In this document: piece after piece, positions 24,992 through 34,269 of the stretch
Layout of the letters: each line of letters opens with the position of its first letter
Numbering within the stretch: position 1 is the stretch's first letter
Source of the DNA: Akkermansiaceae bacterium
GTDB taxonomy: Bacteria > Verrucomicrobiota > Verrucomicrobiia > Verrucomicrobiales > Akkermansiaceae
Length of the DNA stretch: 64,000 bases
Direction: 5' to 3'
Assembly: GCA_013001695.1 (NCBI GenBank)
Contig: JABDMC010000156.1
Location: 1-64,000, forward strand
Made by a program: the position numbers and the translations under genes
Notes under the pieces: generated by a model
Told to the model about the DNA's origin: nothing
What the model saw: the letters and a program-made list of their open reading frames with translations, nothing else
Database searches by the model: none

Positions 24992-26116
24992 TCAAAAGAA
25001 GAAATTGTATACCATCTCGAGCGGATCACCGTTGAGGCTGTCGCGCACGCTCTTGGGCATGGCGGGAATGGCAGCGTTTTGGATCGATTTCAAGGTAAAC
25101 CCCTTCTGGATCTCCCCCGCTTCGACCGAATCGAGGAAGCGGAGCCCCGAGATGTTGCCCTTCTCGTCGACGAGGAAGCGAATCGTCAGGAGGCCCGGCG
25201 TGATGTGATCCCGGTAGCGGATGCAGTTTTTCTGCCACTCGTTCTCGACGGCCCGCCCGAGTTTCGCCTGGTAGCGGCCGAGGGGGGAATTCTCCACGTC
25301 CAGCGAGCTGACCCCGCGGCGGCGGATCGACCCCTGCAGGCGGGTCTTGCGGACCTCGCTGCGGAATCCCGGCTGCTTCGGCTGCTCTTCGACCGGTTCG
25401 CGCACCTTCCCGGGGGCGCCGCCCGGGACATTGGCGGCCTCCGGCGGGCTGCTCGCCTTCGATTCCTTCGGCCGCATCTCCTTGTCGCGCCCGTCTCCTT
25501 CCCCCTTGCGTTCCGGCACCGGCACCTCGTTGGCGGTCTTCAGGAGAGTCTCCTTGGGGCTGCCGATGCGGTCTTCGCGGTCCTCCCCGGCGACGCCCTT
25601 GACCTCCTCCTCGACCGGCTGGGGCAGTTCGCTGACCCCGGGGAGCTCGCCGGCCGGCGCGGCCTGCATCGGCACCGCGGGCACCTCCCCTTCCTCGAAC
25701 CGCGAGTCGATGGTATCGAGGTCGTCGGGATGGCGCGGCTCCCGCCCGTCCTGGGAGGGCACTTCCGGGGCGTTCGCGTCGGGCGTCCGCTCGCTGGCCG
25801 CGCGCGTGTCGCGCTCCCCGATGAAGCGCGCATCCTTCGGCCGCTCGGCCGACTCCTGGGAGGGATCGGTCCGCTGGAACCGCTTCTCGCCGGCGGCGGC
25901 GGGCGCCTCCGGGGCGGCCTCGGGACGCCGGAAATACTCCGGCCGGATCTCCAGCGTCACAACCCGGGGGGCCGGCTTGCGGGCCTTCCGCAGCGCTTCC
26001 GACCTGATCACGAACACCATGCCGACCACGAAAGCGGCCAAGAGGACCGCGTGGAGCAGCACCGCCGCCGAAGCGGCGATCACGTAATCGGAGGGTCGTG
26101 CGAAGGTGGCCGTCAT
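24992..26116 (-). CDS. tonB: TonB family energy-transducing protein
   Basis: A 374-residue protein with an N-terminal transmembrane anchor (ASAAVLLHAVLLAAFVVGMV). A long charged, proline-containing periplasmic spacer (about residues 60-280) follows, then a C-terminal TonB-like domain: GRYQAKLGRAVENEWQ, TIRFLVDEKGNISGLRFLDS and IPAMP. The ATG at 26116 is chosen because the anchor begins right after it; the upstream open frame is arginine-rich and non-coding in style. The spacer lacks the regular EP/KP repeats of enteric TonB. It heads the tonB-exbB-exbD-def operon. Outer-membrane receptors are not in the window. Confidence 0.85.
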   Translation of the reverse strand: MTATFARPSDYVIAASAAVLLHAVLLAAFVVGMVFVIRSEALRKARKPAPRVVTLEIRPEYFRRPEAAPEAPAAAGEKRFQRTDPSQESAERPKDARFIGERDTRAASERTPDANAPEVPSQDGREPRHPDDLDTIDSRFEEGEVPAVPMQAAPAGELPGVSELPQPVEEEVKGVAGEDREDRIGSPKETLLKTANEVPVPERKGEGDGRDKEMRPKESKASSPPEAANVPGGAPGKVREPVEEQPKQPGFRSEVRKTRLQGSIRRRGVSSLDVENSPLGRYQAKLGRAVENEWQKNCIRYRDHITPGLLTIRFLVDEKGNISGLRFLDSVEAGEIQKGFTLKSIQNAAIPAMPKSVRDSLNGDPLEMVYNFFF

Positions 26117-26157
26117 CCCTGCCGGGGAATTCTCGCCGCTGCCCCCCCTTCTTGCAA

Positions 26158-27492
26158 CTACCGATGCGGCTGCCACGCCGCCCAGCACTCCAGGAAACCG
26201 GTGGCGAAATCCCCCGGGCGCCGCTCGATCCATGCCTCCAACTCCGCGGGGGATATCCAGATCCCGGCTTCGACCTCGCTGCACGGATACCGGACCGGCC
26301 CCGCCTGCCCGGCGCGGTAGAGGCGCACGAACTCCCAGCCGGTCGCCTCGGAGGGGGCAATGCGGGCCAATTCCCGCAGTTCCACCGGCTCCTGGCCGGC
26401 CTCCTCGTCGAGCTCGCGCACCGCGGCGGCCTCGTAATCCTCGCCGGCGTCGAGGTGGCCCGCGACGCTCGAGTCCCACTTCCCCGGGTGCACGTCCTTC
26501 AGGCGCGACCGCTTCTGCAGGAAGATCTCGCCGCGCTTATTCATGAGAAAGACGTGAACCGCGCGGTGCAGCAGCCCCTCGGCATGCACCACCTCCCGGC
26601 GTTCGGTCCGCACCACGGCATCGTTCTCGTCCACCACGTCGAAGAGCTCCCCGCCATCCTGCGGGATCTCGCTCAGCGGGTGGGGGTCGTAGCGCCGGGT
26701 CAGCTCCACCCACTCCTCCAGCGACAACTCCTCGGCGCGCGCCGTGGGGCTGATCCCCAGCTCCGCCGCGACCCGGTCCCACCCCGGATCGTCCGGCATG
26801 GCCTTGCGCAGTTGCTTGCGCCGCTGGGCGAATCCCCGCCGCGCCAGCTCATCGAAGAGCCGCGTGTCGTGGACCGGCAGCGGTGCGCTCCGCGGCTCCA
26901 CCACCATCACGGTCGAGTCGATCGCGGGCCGCGGGAAGAACAACTCCGGCGCGATCGTCTTCACCGGGCGGCTCTCCCACGCCGCCTGCATCCGCAGGCT
27001 CAACACCCCGTAGGCCTTGGTGCGCGGGACCGCGAGGATGCGGTCGATGACTTCCTTCTGCAGCATCACCACCGCCCGGGCCACCGGCGACGGATGCCCG
27101 AGGAAGTTCCGCAGGATCGCCCCGCCCGCCGAATACGGCAGGTTCCCCAGCAGCTTCACCGGCTGTTCCTTGTAGAGCGCGCGCACGTCGAAGCGGGCCC
27201 CGTCGGCGTGGATCACCTCCACCCCCCGGACCCCCGCGAAGCGCCGCCTCAACCACCCCGCGAGCCGCTCGTCGTACTCCACCAGCATCAGCTTGCGGAC
27301 CCGGCCCGCGAGGATCTCGCTCAGGGCCCCGGTCCCCGGGCCGACCTCCACCACGACGTCCCCCTCCCCCGCCTCGAGCTGCTCCACGATCCACTTCGCG
27401 GTGTTGGCATCGGTCAGGAAATTCTGCCCGAGCTTCTTCGACGGGCGCACCCCCGCCTCGTCCAATGCCGCCCTGACCTCGGTGCCCGTCAC
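26158..27492 (-). CDS. rsmA: 16S rRNA dimethyladenosine transferase RsmA fused to a NUDIX hydrolase
   Basis: A 444-residue fusion read from GTG. Residues 1-270 are RsmA/KsgA, which dimethylates two adenosines near the 3' end of 16S rRNA: KLGQNFL at 20-26, SAM site VEVGPGTGAL and catalytic NLPY at 117-120. Residues 275-444 are a NUDIX hydrolase of the YfcD/isopentenyl-diphosphate-isomerase-like group. It has GELFDVVDEND, HRAVHVFLMN and a complete NUDIX box from G345 to about G366 with REL-x-EE-x-G. There is no stop or frame change between the halves. The gene is divergent from pgsA by 80 bp. The NUDIX substrate is unknown. Confidence 0.92.
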   Translation of the reverse strand: MTGTEVRAALDEAGVRPSKKLGQNFLTDANTAKWIVEQLEAGEGDVVVEVGPGTGALSEILAGRVRKLMLVEYDERLAGWLRRRFAGVRGVEVIHADGARFDVRALYKEQPVKLLGNLPYSAGGAILRNFLGHPSPVARAVVMLQKEVIDRILAVPRTKAYGVLSLRMQAAWESRPVKTIAPELFFPRPAIDSTVMVVEPRSAPLPVHDTRLFDELARRGFAQRRKQLRKAMPDDPGWDRVAAELGISPTARAEELSLEEWVELTRRYDPHPLSEIPQDGGELFDVVDENDAVVRTERREVVHAEGLLHRAVHVFLMNKRGEIFLQKRSRLKDVHPGKWDSSVAGHLDAGEDYEAAAVRELDEEAGQEPVELRELARIAPSEATGWEFVRLYRAGQAGPVRYPCSEVEAGIWISPAELEAWIERRPGDFATGFLECWAAWQPHR

Positions 27493-27572
27493 GGGGGCAG
27501 TTACGGCGCCCGCCGCGCCGGCCGCAAGCCAATCCGCTTTCCCATGCGGCCCCCAGCGCCTATCCTCGCGCC

Positions 27573-28157
27573 GTGACCTTCGCGACCCAGATCACCGTGG
27601 CGCGCATCCTGCTCGTCCCGGTCTTCGCCATCTTCGCCATCAACTACGGCAAATCCGTGGCGCTGGGCACCCCGGACGAATCGATCCGCTGGTGGGCGGT
27701 GGGCGTCTTCGTGGTCGCCGCGGCCTCCGACGGGATCGACGGCTGGATCGCCCGGCGCTTCAACCAGCGCTCGCGCCTCGGGGGGGTTCTCGACCCCATC
27801 GCCGACAAGGCCCTCGTCCTCACGGCCCTCATCACGCTCTCCATCGTCGAGTGGGGCGCGAACTGGTCCCTGCCGATCTGGTTTACGGTGCTGGTCATCG
27901 CCCGCGATCTCGTCATCCTCGGCGGCATCGCGGTCTTGCATTTCCTCAACCAGCACGTCCATATCGCTCCCCACTGGACCGGCAAGACCTGCACTTTCCT
28001 CCTGATGTCCACCCTCGCCTGGGTCATGCTGAAAGTCATCCCCATCTCCCCGCTCTACCCGGTCATCGTCACCGCCGCCTTCGTCGTCGCCAGCGGCTGT
28101 TTCTACCTGCGCGACGGCCTCCACCAGCTCCACGAACATGCCCAGCCCGAATCGTGA
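27573..28157 (+). CDS. pgsA: CDP-diacylglycerol-glycerol-3-phosphate 3-phosphatidyltransferase
   Basis: A 194-residue membrane enzyme that makes phosphatidylglycerophosphate. The CDP-alcohol phosphotransferase signature is complete: SDGIDGWIAR, then RLGG and LDPIADK, giving the DG-x2-AR-x8-G-x3-D-x3-D pattern. Several transmembrane helices flank it. Start is GTG at 27573, where the usual TFATQITVARI begins. Its 3' end overlaps der by 20 bases. Phosphatidylserine synthase belongs to the same superfamily, but the N-terminal ITVARILLVP matches PgsA. Confidence 0.93.
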   Translation: MTFATQITVARILLVPVFAIFAINYGKSVALGTPDESIRWWAVGVFVVAAASDGIDGWIARRFNQRSRLGGVLDPIADKALVLTALITLSIVEWGANWSLPIWFTVLVIARDLVILGGIAVLHFLNQHVHIAPHWTGKTCTFLLMSTLAWVMLKVIPISPLYPVIVTAAFVVASGCFYLRDGLHQLHEHAQPES

Positions 28158-29532
28158 TCCCGTCGTCGCCCTCGTGGGCCGCCCCAACGTCGGGAAGTCG
28201 GCGCTCTTCAATCGCCTCGCCGGGCGCCAGATCTCCATCGTCTTCGACGAACCGGGGGTGACCCGCGATCGCGTCAGCGCCCCGTGCACGCTCACGAAGG
28301 TCCCCTGCGAACTCGTCGACACCGGCGGCATCGGGGCCGTGGCCGACGAGGATTTCTCGGCGGCCGTCGCCACCGAGGCGCAGATCGCGATGGAGACCGC
28401 CGACATCATCCTCTTCCTGGTGGACGCCCGGGAGGGCTTGTCCCCGGTCGACGAGGCCATCGCGCAGCAGCTGCGGCCCGCCGCGGGCAAGACCGTCCTC
28501 GTCCTCAACAAGGCCGACCATGCCGAGCAGGACCTCGCCAGCGGGGAGTTCGCCAGCCTCGGGTTCGGCTCCGGCCAGCCCGTTTCCGCCGCCCACGGGC
28601 GCAACTTCGACGAAATCCTCGGCACGTTGAACCGCCTCCTCGCCCCGCTCGCCGCCGGGGACCGCGAGGCCGGGGAGACACAACTCCGGGCCGGCCTGAA
28701 GGTCGCCGTCGTCGGCAAGCCGAATGCCGGGAAGTCCTCGCTCATCAACGCCATCCTGAAGGACGAGCGCACCATCGTGTCCGAGGTCGCCGGGACCACC
28801 CGCGACGCGGTCGACATCCCCTACGAGCGGGAAGGCGAGCGCCACACCCTCATCGACACCGCCGGGCTCCGGGCCCGGTCCAAGATGGACTCCTCGGTGG
28901 AGGTGTTTTCCGCGATGCGGGCCGAGCGCTCCATCCGTCGCGCCGATCTCTGCCTGCTGGTGGTCGATATCGCGAATGGCATCACCGCCCAGGACCGCAA
29001 GATCGCCCGCCTCATCCAGAAGGAACAGAAGGCGTGCATCATCGTCGCCAACAAGTGGGACCTCTTCCACCCCGACGCCCCCCGCGGCCCGCGCCTCGGG
29101 GAAGCCGAGGAACATATCCGCAACGAGCTCTTCTTCCTGCACTACGCGCCGTTCATCTGCGTCTCGGCCCGCGAGGGCCAGAGCCTCGGCCGCATCTTCG
29201 CCGCCATCACCGGGCTGCGCAAAGCCTCGCAGGAAACCATCTCCACCGGCCGTCTCAACCGCCTCCTCCAGGAGGCCTTCATCCGCAACCCGCCGGCCGC
29301 CCACAAGAAGTACCGCAAGCGTCCCAAGCTCCTCTACGCCACCACCGCCGTCAACGACGCCTACACCGCCATCCCCGTCCCGCTCTACATCCTCTTCGTC
29401 AACGACCAGCGCCTCGTCGCGGAGTCCTACCTCCAGTACCTCGAGAACTACCTCCGCAAGCACCACCCCTCCGCCGGGATCCCCATCAACTTCTCGGTCC
29501 GTTCCCGCCGGGTGCCCACCCCGAATCGCTGA
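28138..29532 (+). CDS. der: Ribosome biogenesis GTPase Der
   Basis: A 464-residue protein with two tandem GTPase domains and a C-terminal KH-like domain, the diagnostic EngA architecture. Domain 1 has GRPNVGKSALF, DTGG and NKADH; domain 2 has GKPNAGKSSL, DTAGL and NKWD. The C-terminal YATTAVNDAYTAIPVPLYILF region precedes IPINFSVRSRR. Der is essential for 50S subunit assembly. It overlaps pgsA by 20 bases and is probably co-transcribed. Confidence 0.97.
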   Translation: MPSPNRDPVVALVGRPNVGKSALFNRLAGRQISIVFDEPGVTRDRVSAPCTLTKVPCELVDTGGIGAVADEDFSAAVATEAQIAMETADIILFLVDAREGLSPVDEAIAQQLRPAAGKTVLVLNKADHAEQDLASGEFASLGFGSGQPVSAAHGRNFDEILGTLNRLLAPLAAGDREAGETQLRAGLKVAVVGKPNAGKSSLINAILKDERTIVSEVAGTTRDAVDIPYEREGERHTLIDTAGLRARSKMDSSVEVFSAMRAERSIRRADLCLLVVDIANGITAQDRKIARLIQKEQKACIIVANKWDLFHPDAPRGPRLGEAEEHIRNELFFLHYAPFICVSAREGQSLGRIFAAITGLRKASQETISTGRLNRLLQEAFIRNPPAAHKKYRKRPKLLYATTAVNDAYTAIPVPLYILFVNDQRLVAESYLQYLENYLRKHHPSAGIPINFSVRSRRVPTPNR

Positions 29533-29597
29533 GGCCGCCCCGGCGATCCGCCTTCGTCCGTGACAAGGGACTCATTCGGGGCCATTGGTGAAGGGAG

Positions 29598-31850
29598 TTG
29601 AAGACGGCAGCCACGGCGGCGATTGCGGGACTGGCCTGTTTCGGGCTGGGGTGGATGCTCCGGCCCGCGGGCGGGGCGGGCGGACGCGGGGACGCCACGG
29701 TCCGGGGATCGAAGTCGTTCCGCAGCGACGCGCCCACCGGCCGGGCCGAGAGCCGCGAGGCGACCCGCCGGACGGTGAAGGCGCTCCTCCGGGAGGAGCT
29801 GCGGCACCGGCCCGGGGCCATGCACAAGGCCGCCCTCGACATCCTCTCGTTCAGCGAAGGGGAACTCGCGGCGCTGTCCGAGGAGTTCCTGACCGCGCCG
29901 CAACCGGAGAACTGGGCCGACCGCGTCGCGCTCCTGAAGGTCGTCTACGCGCGCTGGGCGGAGCTGAATCCGGAGGGCGCCCTGCAGTCGGCCGGCACCC
30001 TCGGGAGGTGGTCGCGCGATACGGCCCTCGCGGCGGCCTTTGAAACCATCGCGGCGAACGACCCGGCGCGCGCCTGGGAGCTGGCCACCACCATCGAGCC
30101 GCCGGTGCTGCGCAAGAAGGCCAAGGAGGTCAGCATCGCCGGCATCGCCCGGACCGATCCGGAGGCGGCCTTCCGGCTCTTCCAGGCGGACCCCACATTG
30201 CGGCCGAACCAGCTCTTTGTCGAATGGGCGCGGCAGGACCCCGCGGCGGCCCTCGCCGCGGCGCAGAACCTGCCGGGCGCCTCCCGGCTGGAGGTGCTCG
30301 GCGGCGTCCTCGGCACCTGGTTCCGCGAGGACCGCGCGGCGGCCCTCGAGTATTCCGAATCGCTGCAGGGCAAGGAAGGCGAGTCCGCGATGACGGCCAT
30401 CCTGCACCATTGGTCGAGCCTCGACCCGGCGGCCGCCGCCGCCTGGGCCGCGGAGCGGGCCGCGCGCCTTCCCGAAGGCGCGGTCAACTCCCTCATGACC
30501 AACTGGAGCAACCGGGACCCGCAGGCCGCGGTGACCTGGGCCGCCGAGCACCTCCCCCGCCACCTCCAGGAACGCGGACTGCAGAGCGCCTTCCGCAACT
30601 GGCTGGGGCGCAACCCGGAGGAAGCCGTCGGCTGGTTCCAGTCGCTCGACGACGACGCCCTGCGCCGCGAGATCACGCGGGACCCGCCGTGGCAACTGGT
30701 CTGGGACAACCCGGAGGTGGCCCTCAGCGTCGTCAAGTCCATCGACATCGAGAACGAGCGCAACCGCTGGATTGTCACGAATGCCGTGGAACGGATCGCG
30801 GCGACCAACATCCAGCGTGCCATCGAGGTCGTCGACGCCCTCGAGCGGCCGAGCCTGCAACTCGACGCGCGTGCCGACCTGGTCGAGGCGTGGGTCAAGA
30901 CCGATCCTGAGGCCGCCCTGGAATACGCCCGGGGCATCCCGGCCGGCGAGGGACGGGACGGGCTCTTGTCCCGCGCCATTGTCACCCTCGGCGCCAGCGA
31001 TCCCGAGGACGCCATCCGGATGGCCAGCGCCCTCGAACCGGGGAAGGCGCAGACCGATGCCATCCGCGGAGTCGTCGGCCGGTGGACGGAGCGCGATCCC
31101 GCCGCCGCGGCGAAGTATGTGCAGGACATCGACGACCCGTTCACGCGCGACTCGGCGCTCACCGCCCTGCTGTCCTCGTGGGGCCGCAAGGACATGCGGG
31201 CCGCCGCGGAGTACGCCATCGCCCTGCCCGCCAGCGCCGCCACGGAGCGCGGCATGGGCAGCATCGCCGCGCACTGGGGCGACGAAGATCCCGCCGGGGC
31301 CCTGAAGTGGGCCGCGGGACTCGAGGAGACCTCCGCGTCCCGCCGCTTCATCGCGGAGGTCTTCGAACAGTGGTCGGAGGAACGGCCCGTGGAGGCCGCC
31401 GCCGCCCTGCATGACGGGTCCCTCGGCTTCCAGCATCCCGACTTCTACCGGGAGATCGCCGGGAATTGGTCGGCGCGCGACGCCGAATCCGCCGCCCTGT
31501 GGGCCGAGCGCATCGAGGACGAGAAGTCGCGGGGCGCCGCCTACGCCGCAGTGATCGGCAACTGGGCGAGGAACGATCCGGAAGCGAGCGGCGGGTGGCT
31601 CGAGCGCCTCCCGCGCGGACCGGCCCGGGACGCCGCCGTGAAGACCTACGGGGCGTCGCTTGTGAACATCGACCCCGCGGCCTCCCTCGGGTGGGTGGCC
31701 ACCATCGAGGACCGCGCGGGCCGCTGGGAAACAATGAAGAAGCTGGCCGGCCAGTGGCAGGGCCGCGATCCCGCCGCGGTCCGGGAATGGGTGGAGACCC
31801 GCACCGACCTCACCGCCGAGCAGCGCCTCGAGTTGCTGCAATCGGAGTGA
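29598..31850 (+). CDS. Large exported or membrane-anchored protein of tandem ~30-residue helical repeats
   Basis: A 750-residue protein, not assigned to a named family. The N-terminus (KTAATAAIAGLACFGLGWML) is a signal peptide or anchor. From about residue 110 to the end it is built of many degenerate units centred on W-x4-DP-x-AA-x-x-WA (for example HHWSSLDPAAAAAWA, TNWSNRDPQAAVTWA, GRWTERDPAAAAKYV). Each probably folds as a helix pair like Sel1/TPR or HEAT solenoids. The start is TTG at 29598; a purine-rich site lies almost against it, so initiation is unusual. Similar repeat proteins are numerous in Verrucomicrobia, to my knowledge without known function. It follows der by 65 bases. Confidence 0.8.
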   Translation: MKTAATAAIAGLACFGLGWMLRPAGGAGGRGDATVRGSKSFRSDAPTGRAESREATRRTVKALLREELRHRPGAMHKAALDILSFSEGELAALSEEFLTAPQPENWADRVALLKVVYARWAELNPEGALQSAGTLGRWSRDTALAAAFETIAANDPARAWELATTIEPPVLRKKAKEVSIAGIARTDPEAAFRLFQADPTLRPNQLFVEWARQDPAAALAAAQNLPGASRLEVLGGVLGTWFREDRAAALEYSESLQGKEGESAMTAILHHWSSLDPAAAAAWAAERAARLPEGAVNSLMTNWSNRDPQAAVTWAAEHLPRHLQERGLQSAFRNWLGRNPEEAVGWFQSLDDDALRREITRDPPWQLVWDNPEVALSVVKSIDIENERNRWIVTNAVERIAATNIQRAIEVVDALERPSLQLDARADLVEAWVKTDPEAALEYARGIPAGEGRDGLLSRAIVTLGASDPEDAIRMASALEPGKAQTDAIRGVVGRWTERDPAAAAKYVQDIDDPFTRDSALTALLSSWGRKDMRAAAEYAIALPASAATERGMGSIAAHWGDEDPAGALKWAAGLEETSASRRFIAEVFEQWSEERPVEAAAALHDGSLGFQHPDFYREIAGNWSARDAESAALWAERIEDEKSRGAAYAAVIGNWARNDPEASGGWLERLPRGPARDAAVKTYGASLVNIDPAASLGWVATIEDRAGRWETMKKLAGQWQGRDPAAVREWVETRTDLTAEQRLELLQSE

Positions 31851-31902
31851 AGATTGGCGTTTCTTCGCGGCCGCCTCCGGTCTTAAGATCCGCCCCAGCC
31901 GC

Positions 31903-32916
31903 ATGCCCGTTCTCGACGTCCGCAATCTCACCACCCGGTTCCACACCCGCAACGGCATCGTGCACGCCGTCGAGGACGTCTCGTTCGCGGTGGAGCCCGG
32001 CGAGACCGTCGGGATCGTCGGCGAATCCGGGTCCGGCAAGTCGGTGACCTGCTACTCGCTGCTGGGGCTCATCCCCCAGCCTCCGGGGCGCATTCACTCC
32101 GGCGAGGCGATCTTCGACGGGCTGGATCTGCTGAAGACGCCGCCATCGAAACTGCGCGCCATCCGCGGCAAGCGCATCTCGATGATCTTCCAAGACCCCA
32201 TGACCTCCCTGAACCCCTACCTCCGGATCTCGCGACAGATCACCGAGCCGCTGGAGGTGCACGAAGGCATCACCGGAAAGCGCGCCGTGGCCCGCGCCAT
32301 CGAGGCCCTCGAGGAAGTCGGCATTCCCCGCGCCGCGGAACGCATCCATTCCTACCCGCACGAGTTTTCGGGCGGCATGCGCCAGCGCGTCATGATCGCC
32401 ATGGCCATGATCACGCGCCCCGAGATCCTGGTGGCGGACGAGCCCACCACGGCCCTCGACGTGACCGTGCAGAAGCAGGTCCTCGACCTCATCCGGGACC
32501 GGCAGAAGGCGCTGGGCTCGGCGGTCGTCCTCATCACCCACGACCTCGCGGTGGTCTCCGAGAATTGCGAACGGGTGAACGTCATGTACGCGGGCCGCAT
32601 CGTGGAATCGGCGCCGTCGGATGAACTGTTCGCCCGCCCGCGGCACGCCTACACGCGGGCCCTCCTGAAATCGATCCCGGCCACCCACGAGCGGGGCGAA
32701 AAGCTCTACACCATTGCGGGCATCCCGCCGGACCTTTCGCAACCGCCCGACCACTGCTCCTTCCGCCCCCGGAACACCATCGGGAATCCCGACCTGTGCC
32801 TCACCGACCGGCGGCCCGAGCTCACCGAAATCTCCCCGGGCCACTTCGTGCAGAATTGCCCGGGATGCCTGGCGGAAGCGGCCAGCGGCGTCCCGGTCGT
32901 CATCGAGGACGATTGA
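31903..32916 (+). CDS. Dipeptide/oligopeptide ABC transporter ATP-binding protein (OppD/DppD type), orphan
   Basis: A 337-residue ATPase. Walker A is GESGSGKS, the Q loop FQDP, the ABC signature FSGGMRQR, Walker [13 protein letters not shown] and the switch histidine LITHD. The C-terminal tail has the oligopeptide-transporter cysteines: HCSF, LCLTD and the CPGC in [11 protein letters not shown]. OppD-type ATPases in this clade can carry an iron-sulfur cluster there. No permease, substrate-binding protein or OppF gene is adjacent, which is unusual, so the membrane partner must be encoded elsewhere. Confidence 0.9.
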   Translation: MPVLDVRNLTTRFHTRNGIVHAVEDVSFAVEPGETVGIVGESGSGKSVTCYSLLGLIPQPPGRIHSGEAIFDGLDLLKTPPSKLRAIRGKRISMIFQDPMTSLNPYLRISRQITEPLEVHEGITGKRAVARAIEALEEVGIPRAAERIHSYPHEFSGGMRQRVMIAMAMITRPEILVADEPTTALDVTVQKQVLDLIRDRQKALGSAVVLITHDLAVVSENCERVNVMYAGRIVESAPSDELFARPRHAYTRALLKSIPATHERGEKLYTIAGIPPDLSQPPDHCSFRPRNTIGNPDLCLTDRRPELTEISPGHFVQNCPGCLAEAASGVPVVIEDD

Positions 32917-33008
32917 CTTCGCCAAGGGGCACGACCGGGACGGTAGCCCCCGGGCTCCGGCTTGGCCTGGCGCGGCAATTTCCGTCCCTGCGGGCCGCCG
33001 GGCTCGAT

Positions 33009-33030
33009 CACGACCGGGACGACGGTCGTG
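33009..33030. repeat. 7-bp inverted repeat between convergent genes
   Basis: CACGACC and GGTCGTG flank an 8-base loop in the 130-bp gap between the oligopeptide ATPase gene and the convergent hypothetical gene. A partial copy of the left arm (CACGACCGGGACG) also occurs at about 32929. There is no T-run, so a factor-independent terminator is not supported. It may still stop transcription from both sides. Confidence 0.3.
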
Positions 33031-33046
33031 CCACCATGATGGCCGG

Positions 33047-33478
33047 CTAGGCGCTGATCTCCTCGCCGCCGACGTGGAAGCCGATCTTCCGCTTCTTCTT
33101 CTCCGGCTCCACCTTCTGGGTGTAGCAGAGGACCTGGAAACTCGCCTGGTGCGATATGAAGAGGCACGGCGAATTGTTCATGAGGCCCTCGACCACCACG
33201 CTGGAGTGCCCGTCCTCGCCGATGGACCAGATCTCGACCGAGTTCCCGTCCGGCAGGACGGCCAGCATCACCGGCTGCTCGTCTTCCGCGAGGCGCTCGC
33301 GCCACTTCTGCACGCGCATCGCGAGGCGCTTCACGAACTCCCCCGCCGACTCGAAGCGGTGGTTCGCCTCGGCCGGCATGTGGGCCAGGATCTCGTGGAT
33401 GTCCGGCATCCCGGTCGCCCCGGGCATCGTCAAATACGGGCGCCGCAGGGTATCGCGGCCGGCGTCGTCGTCACTCAT
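33047..33478 (-). CDS. Hypothetical protein downstream of folE2
   Basis: A 143-residue soluble protein with no family I recognise. It has an N-terminal acidic segment, a helical region (HRFESAGEFVKRLAMRVQKW), a beta-rich central part (PVMLAVLPDGNSVEIWSIGE, SVVVEGLMN, CLFISHQASFQVLCYTQ) and a basic KKKRK stretch near the end. Two cysteines lie in the beta region. The ATG overlaps the folE2 stop by four bases (ATGA), so it is coupled to FolE2. The central part could be a small ligand-binding or regulatory fold; no function is assigned. Confidence 0.72.
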   Translation of the reverse strand: MSDDDAGRDTLRRPYLTMPGATGMPDIHEILAHMPAEANHRFESAGEFVKRLAMRVQKWRERLAEDEQPVMLAVLPDGNSVEIWSIGEDGHSSVVVEGLMNNSPCLFISHQASFQVLCYTQKVEPEKKKRKIGFHVGGEEISA

Positions 33479-34263
33479 TCTGCATTCCCCTTCTCGATCA
33501 CCGCGTAGGCATTGTGATTGTGGATCGACTCGAAGTTCTCGGCCTCCACCCGGTACCACGTGATATTGCGATGATCGTTTGACCGGGAGGCCACATTGCG
33601 CACGAGGTCCTCCACGAAGACGGGATGGTCGAAGGCCCGCTCGGTGACCGCCTTTTCGTCGGGCCGCTTCAGCAGGCTGTAGAGTTCGCAGCTGGCGGAG
33701 CGCTCCACCAGATCGACGAGATCCTCGATCCAGACCGGCTCGCGGAAGCGCACCGCGTAGGTCACGAGTCCCCGCTGGTTGTGGGCCCCCCTGGCGCTGA
33801 TGGCCTTCGAGCACGGGCAAAGGGTCGTCACCGGGACCATCACGGTGACCACGAAATCCACCTCCCCGCCCTTCTCGGCCTCGACCTCGAAGCGCACCTC
33901 GTAATCGACGAGCCCCTCCTTCCCGGTGACCGGCGCGGCCTTGGAGCGGAAGAAGGCGAACTGGATCTCGGCGTGGGCGCGCTGCGCGTCGAGCCGGTCC
34001 AGCAGCTCGCGCGGCAGGGCCGCCATCGACCGGACGTCGAGGCAGGACCCGTGCGAGTTCAGGACCTCCACGAACCGGCTCATGTGGGTTCCCTTGTAGT
34101 GATGCGGCAGGTCCACCGCGAGGGAGACGGTCGACACGGTGCGTTGCACGGTTCCCCCCTTGTCGCGCACCTCGACCGGAAATCGCAACTGCTTCACGCC
34201 GACCCGGTCGATGGGAATATTCCGGTCGTCGCGCTCGTTCTGCGTGTCCTTGAGCTCTCGCAT
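33475..34263 (-). CDS. folE2: GTP cyclohydrolase FolE2 (type IB)
   Basis: A 262-residue enzyme for the first step of folate, and often queuosine, synthesis. Type IB enzymes do not depend on zinc and replace FolE under zinc limitation in several bacteria. The family start DTQNERDDRNIPIDRVG is present, with the cysteine/glutamate active region in PVTTLCPCSKAIS and the end SIHNHNAYAVIE. The ATG at 34263 fits the family N-terminus; an in-frame ATG at 34302 falls inside a terminator-like hairpin. It lies downstream of cysteine-free bS18 and bL33 genes. No strong Shine-Dalgarno is seen. Confidence 0.93.
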   Translation of the reverse strand: MRELKDTQNERDDRNIPIDRVGVKQLRFPVEVRDKGGTVQRTVSTVSLAVDLPHHYKGTHMSRFVEVLNSHGSCLDVRSMAALPRELLDRLDAQRAHAEIQFAFFRSKAAPVTGKEGLVDYEVRFEVEAEKGGEVDFVVTVMVPVTTLCPCSKAISARGAHNQRGLVTYAVRFREPVWIEDLVDLVERSASCELYSLLKRPDEKAVTERAFDHPVFVEDLVRNVASRSNDHRNITWYRVEAENFESIHNHNAYAVIEKGNAE

Positions 34264-34269
34264 GCTCTC

